Below the pieces are notes generated by a model. That model was not told the DNA's origin. It saw nothing but the letters and a program-made list of their open reading frames with translations, and did no database searches. A stretch of 64,000 nt of DNA from Shinella kummerowiae (GTDB taxonomy: Bacteria; Pseudomonadota; Alphaproteobacteria; Rhizobiales; Rhizobiaceae). Positions 60,777 to 64,000 of this stretch are shown here, piece by piece. Position 1 is the stretch's first letter. Each line of letters begins with the position of its first letter. Location: positions 62,001-126,000 of the forward strand of contig NZ_WUMK01000009.1 of NCBI RefSeq assembly GCF_009827055.1, written 5' to 3'. A program made the position numbers and the translations under genes.

Positions 60777-63017
60777 ATGAAAAGCGTCCTACCTTTCACG
60801 CATGATCGGCCGGAAAAACGACGTTCGGTTCCGGCACGGGCAATGCTTATCCTGTTCGCGCTCCTCATCCTGTTCCCTGTTCTGTCGGCACCGGTATCGG
60901 CGCAGGTTTCGACGCCCACCCCCGAGAAGGTCGACCAGTTGCTTGGCCTGCTCGACGATCCCACGGTCAAGGAATGGCTGGCCGCCCGGCGGGCGCCTAC
61001 GGCTGCTGCCGCAGAAGATGCAGCGGTGCCGCCGGCGGATAGCGACCAGGGCATGATGTCGTCGGCGCTCGACCGCGTGAAGACGCACCTGACGCGGCTT
61101 GCACATGCCTGGCCGCTCATGCCGCAGCGTTTCGATACGGTGCGCCAGGTGGTCATGAAGGATGTCGGCGAGAGGGGCGGCCTGAGCGTCGTTGCGCTGG
61201 TCGCGCTCTTCGTCGGTGTCGGGGCCACCCTGTCCTACATCGCCTTTCGTCTGTCGCGCCCCCTGCGTCTCTGGGTCATCGCGCAGGACATGGAAACGCC
61301 GCAAGGCAGGGTCGGCAAGTTCGGCGGGCGTTTCCTGGTCGGCCTGCTCATGCTGGGCGGTTTCACGATCGGCAGTGCCGGGGCGTTTCTCCTGTTCGAC
61401 TGGCCGCCCCTTCTGCGCGAGATCGTGCTCGCCTATCTGACGGCGGCCATCGCGATCTGGGCGATCCGCATTGTCGCGCGTGTCGTCCTGCTGCCGTCTT
61501 TCATGGGCGTGGTCCGCGCGCGCGAGGTGCGCGCCTTCAACATCAGCGACGCACGCGCCGATCACTGGTATCGCTGGATCGTCATCTTTTCCGCCGTCGT
61601 CGCGGTCGGCGCGGCGACGATATCCCTTCGTTCGCGCTTCGGCTTCGCGCCGGATGACGTGCTCGCTCTCATCGTGCCTGCCGACCTTGCCCTGCTGGTC
61701 ATCGCGCTGCTGGCCGTCTGGAAGCGGCCCGTGGCGCAAGCCGAGGATCAGGAGCGTCCCGGCCTCTTCAGCCACAAGGCGACGTCCTGGCTGCTCACCG
61801 TCTATCTTGTGCTGCTGTTCCTCGTCCGCGTCAGCGGTGCCAACGTGGCCTTCTGGTTCGCTGTGGCGGCCGTCGCCGCACCGATGGCCATTATCGTGGC
61901 GACGCATTCCGTCAATTACGTGCTGAGGCCGCCGCGAGGCGACAGCGGCACACCGCCCCTTCCCGCCGTCACCGTCGCGGTCGTCGATCGCGCCATCCGG
62001 TTGAGCCTGATCGTGCTCGCCGCCTATCTCCTGGCAAAGGTATGGGGCCTCGACATGTCGAGCATGGCGGAAACCAGCCCGCGCATGACCCTCATTCTGC
62101 GCGGCCTGCTCAATGCGGCGGTCATCGTGCTCGGGGCCGATTTCGTATGGTCGATCATCAAGGCGGTCATCCAGCGCAAGATCGGCGTCCAGGCGCCGGT
62201 CGCGATGCACGATGGGGAAGCTGCGCCGGTGCTCGATCCGCAGCAGGCCCGCTTGCGCACGCTGTTGCCGATCCTGCAGAACATCATGCTCGCAATCATT
62301 CTCGTCATGGCGGTCCTGATGGTGTTGTCATCGGTCGGAATTCAGATAGGGCCGCTGATCGCGGGCGCGGGCGTCGTTGGCGTGGCCGTCGGCTTCGGCG
62401 CCCAGACGATCGTCAAGGATGTGATCTCCGGCGTGTTCTATCTGCTCGACGACGCCTTCCGGGTCGGGGAGTACATTTCCACCGGCAAGTTCAGCGGCAC
62501 CGTCGAGAGCTTCTCGTTGCGCTCCGTGAAGCTGCGCCACCATCGCGGGTCGCTCTACACCATTCCCTTCGGGGAGCTGGGTGCCGTGCGCAACGGAAGC
62601 CGCGATTGGGCCACCGACAAGTTCAACATCACTGTCGGCTTCGAAACGGACCTCGACTTCGCGCGCAAGCTGATCAAGCGGATCGGGCTGGAACTGGCCG
62701 AGGACCCGGAATACAAGCCCTGGATCATCGAGCCGATCAAGTTGCAGGGCGTGCAGGAATTCGGTGAATACGGCATCGTCCTGCGCATCAAGGCGACGAC
62801 GCGTCCGGGCGGCGCCTTCGGCATGAAGCGCAAGTTCTATCTGCGCGTTCGCGAGGTCTTCAAGCAGAACGGTATCGAGCTGCCCGTACCCACGGTGCAC
62901 ATCCAGGGCCATTCGGCGGGAGCCCCCCCGATCGACCCGGAGAAGGAAGCAATGGCCGCGCAAATGCATCTGCAACGCCGGAAAATCGACCCGGCGGCTT
63001 CCGAGGAGCAGGCTTGA
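60777..63017 (+). CDS. MscS-family mechanosensitive channel, large form
   Basis: 746 residues from ATG at 60777. A signal peptide is followed by a periplasmic segment (about 45-120) and about ten membrane helices. The pore helix region is GPLIAGAGVVGVAVGFGAQT (about 520-540), followed by the MscS beta domain (VGEYISTGKFSGTVESFSLR, then LRHHRGSLYTIPFGELG) and the alpha/beta C-terminus. It releases solutes on hypo-osmotic shock. The C-terminal end is charged and disordered. Confidence 0.93.
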   Translation: MKSVLPFTHDRPEKRRSVPARAMLILFALLILFPVLSAPVSAQVSTPTPEKVDQLLGLLDDPTVKEWLAARRAPTAAAAEDAAVPPADSDQGMMSSALDRVKTHLTRLAHAWPLMPQRFDTVRQVVMKDVGERGGLSVVALVALFVGVGATLSYIAFRLSRPLRLWVIAQDMETPQGRVGKFGGRFLVGLLMLGGFTIGSAGAFLLFDWPPLLREIVLAYLTAAIAIWAIRIVARVVLLPSFMGVVRAREVRAFNISDARADHWYRWIVIFSAVVAVGAATISLRSRFGFAPDDVLALIVPADLALLVIALLAVWKRPVAQAEDQERPGLFSHKATSWLLTVYLVLLFLVRVSGANVAFWFAVAAVAAPMAIIVATHSVNYVLRPPRGDSGTPPLPAVTVAVVDRAIRLSLIVLAAYLLAKVWGLDMSSMAETSPRMTLILRGLLNAAVIVLGADFVWSIIKAVIQRKIGVQAPVAMHDGEAAPVLDPQQARLRTLLPILQNIMLAIILVMAVLMVLSSVGIQIGPLIAGAGVVGVAVGFGAQTIVKDVISGVFYLLDDAFRVGEYISTGKFSGTVESFSLRSVKLRHHRGSLYTIPFGELGAVRNGSRDWATDKFNITVGFETDLDFARKLIKRIGLELAEDPEYKPWIIEPIKLQGVQEFGEYGIVLRIKATTRPGGAFGMKRKFYLRVREVFKQNGIELPVPTVHIQGHSAGAPPIDPEKEAMAAQMHLQRRKIDPAASEEQA

Positions 63018-63135
63018 AAAACCGAGCGGCGGCAGTGAGATACCTTCGGGGCCGCAAGCCATTTGACGCCGTCGCGCCTGCTGTCATACTCTCAGCGGCA
63101 GGCGTGTCTCACGGCTGGTGTGCGCGGAGGAATGG

Positions 63136-63723
63136 ATGACACGATCGGTTTTTCGGTTTCTGTCGCGGCAGTCCGACACCGTCGAGCTTGCGAGCGATCG
63201 CCATCTGCTGCGCCTCCCCCGTTTCAACGATTATCGCCAATGGTATGCCCTGCGGTCGGGCAGCCGGCGGTTCCTCGAGCCGTGGGAACCGACGTGGCGG
63301 GGGGATGAGCTGACCGAGAGTTCCTTTCGTGCCCGCGTCGTGCGCAATGAACAGGAATTTTCCTCCGGCCAGGCCGTGCCGCTGCTGATTTTCGAGCGGG
63401 GGGAAAACACCCTGCTCGGCGGGCTGACCGTGGGCTATATCCGCCGGGGGGCGGCGCAATGCTGCATGATCGGCTACTGGATGGGCGAGCCCCATGCCGG
63501 ACAAGGCCATATGTATGGTGCCCTGAAACTGGCCATCCCCTATATCTTTTCGAGCCTTCAGTTGCACCGTATCGAGGCAGCCTGTATTCCAGACAATACA
63601 AGAAGCATCCGTCTCCTTGAAAAGGCCGGCTTTCAGCAGGAAGGCTACCTTCGGGAGTATCTGAAGATAAACGGGGAGTGGCGCGACCACGTGATGTTTT
63701 CGCTTCTGGCGACCGGCAGGTGA
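63136..63723 (+). CDS. GNAT acetyltransferase, RimJ/RimL-like
   Basis: 195 residues from ATG at 63136 with GGAGG 5 nt upstream. The acetyl-CoA loop region is IGYWMGEPHAGQGHMYGALK, and the late motif is HRIEAACIPDNTRSIRLLEK, then AGFQQEGYLREYLKING, as in RimJ/RimL N-terminal acetyltransferases. It may acetylate a ribosomal protein or a small molecule. Confidence 0.9.
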   Translation: MTRSVFRFLSRQSDTVELASDRHLLRLPRFNDYRQWYALRSGSRRFLEPWEPTWRGDELTESSFRARVVRNEQEFSSGQAVPLLIFERGENTLLGGLTVGYIRRGAAQCCMIGYWMGEPHAGQGHMYGALKLAIPYIFSSLQLHRIEAACIPDNTRSIRLLEKAGFQQEGYLREYLKINGEWRDHVMFSLLATGR

Positions 63724-63780
63724 CCCGAGCAGCACGCGACGCGACAGGACTGGGCAGTACCTAAGGACAATGCGCTTTCA

Positions 63781-64000
63781 ATGACGTCTTCATTCGTGCT
63801 GCAAACGCTGCGTGTCAGCCGCTTGCTCGCCCTCATGCTCCTCGCAACGATGCTCTTCGCCGGCATGCTGGCAGGGCGTGCGCTCGCGGTCGAGCCCGTG
63901 AAAATCTCGCGTGACGACACCGCGCTCGACCTCACCGCCACCACCGAGATCTATACCGGCCGGGGCGAGGCCTTCCAGGTCTCCACCGCGCCCGGCACGG
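63781..64000 (+). CDS. N-terminus of a secreted or membrane protein (3' end outside window)
   Basis: 73 codons from ATG at 63781. A signal peptide or anchor (about 1-36, ending GRALA) is followed by VEPVKISRDDTALDLTATTE, then IYTGRGEAFQVSTAPGT. From memory this start resembles rhizobial membrane sensors with EAL or GGDEF output domains, but too little is present to be sure. Confidence 0.6.
   Translation, partial: MTSSFVLQTLRVSRLLALMLLATMLFAGMLAGRALAVEPVKISRDDTALDLTATTEIYTGRGEAFQVSTAPGT

Overview
The window is a GC-rich, gene-dense stretch of an alphaproteobacterial chromosome, most probably of the family Rhizobiaceae (Rhizobium, Agrobacterium, Ensifer or a relative). The evidence is a CcrM-type GANTC methyltransferase with rhizobial sequence, a PrsDE-like type I exporter, the core run smc - DsbA-like lipoprotein - dciA - mutY - HAD - ccrM, pyruvate phosphate dikinase, and thrC followed by an M16 peptidase. 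Genes are closely packed, many overlap by ATGA, and most starts have a clear GGAG-type ribosome binding site.

Layout. 1-6.6 kb: a large membrane patatin-like phospholipase (cut by the window edge), a 25-residue membrane microprotein, a type I secretion adaptor and ABC exporter, and an MgtC-like protein. tRNA-Pro(CGG) is at 6.65 kb. 7-20.7 kb is a molybdenum-centred neighbourhood: a siderophore-type (FecBCD-like) ABC importer with a ModA-like protein lacking a signal peptide, a molbindin (Mop), a second binding-protein/permease pair without its own ATPase, a Nudix-DUF2325 operon, XdhC, and a two-gene molybdenum hydroxylase facing a LysR regulator. Three sites of the same 8-N8-8 layout, resembling ModE boxes, lie upstream of three transcription units here. 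21-30.5 kb: gamma-glutamylcyclotransferase, a periplasmic MsrB-MsrA pair (a free-Met-R-SO reductase sits at 11.4 kb), an MFS exporter, small unknown proteins, a methyltransferase, an SDR with altered catalytic residues, and a thioesterase fused to a carrier-like domain that lacks its serine.

31.3-33.2 kb is a 1.85 kb mini-island at tRNA-Gln(TTG). It is bounded by an exact 16-bp repeat of the tRNA 3' end and holds an integrase remnant plus a coupled pair of genes: a DUF4145 zinc-ribbon protein and an Abi-alpha (DUF4393) protein. This is the best candidate for an undescribed phage-defence module in the window.

33.4-64 kb is mostly core chromosome: cupin/MBL pair, DUF1499, pentapeptide protein, ppdK, an amidase with SH3 domain, smc, DsbA-like lipoprotein, dciA, mutY, HAD, ccrM, a VWA protein, an ABM/NIPSNAP pair facing an ArsR regulator, an RTX protein (a likely client of the type I exporter at 2.7-5.8 kb), a second HAD, thrC, an M16 peptidase, an MscS channel, a GNAT, and the first 73 codons of a secreted or membrane protein. 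Two related intergenic repeats (48.6 and 56.8 kb) and one long inverted repeat (52.7 kb) lie between genes. Family assignments come from reading motifs by eye; no database search was run.
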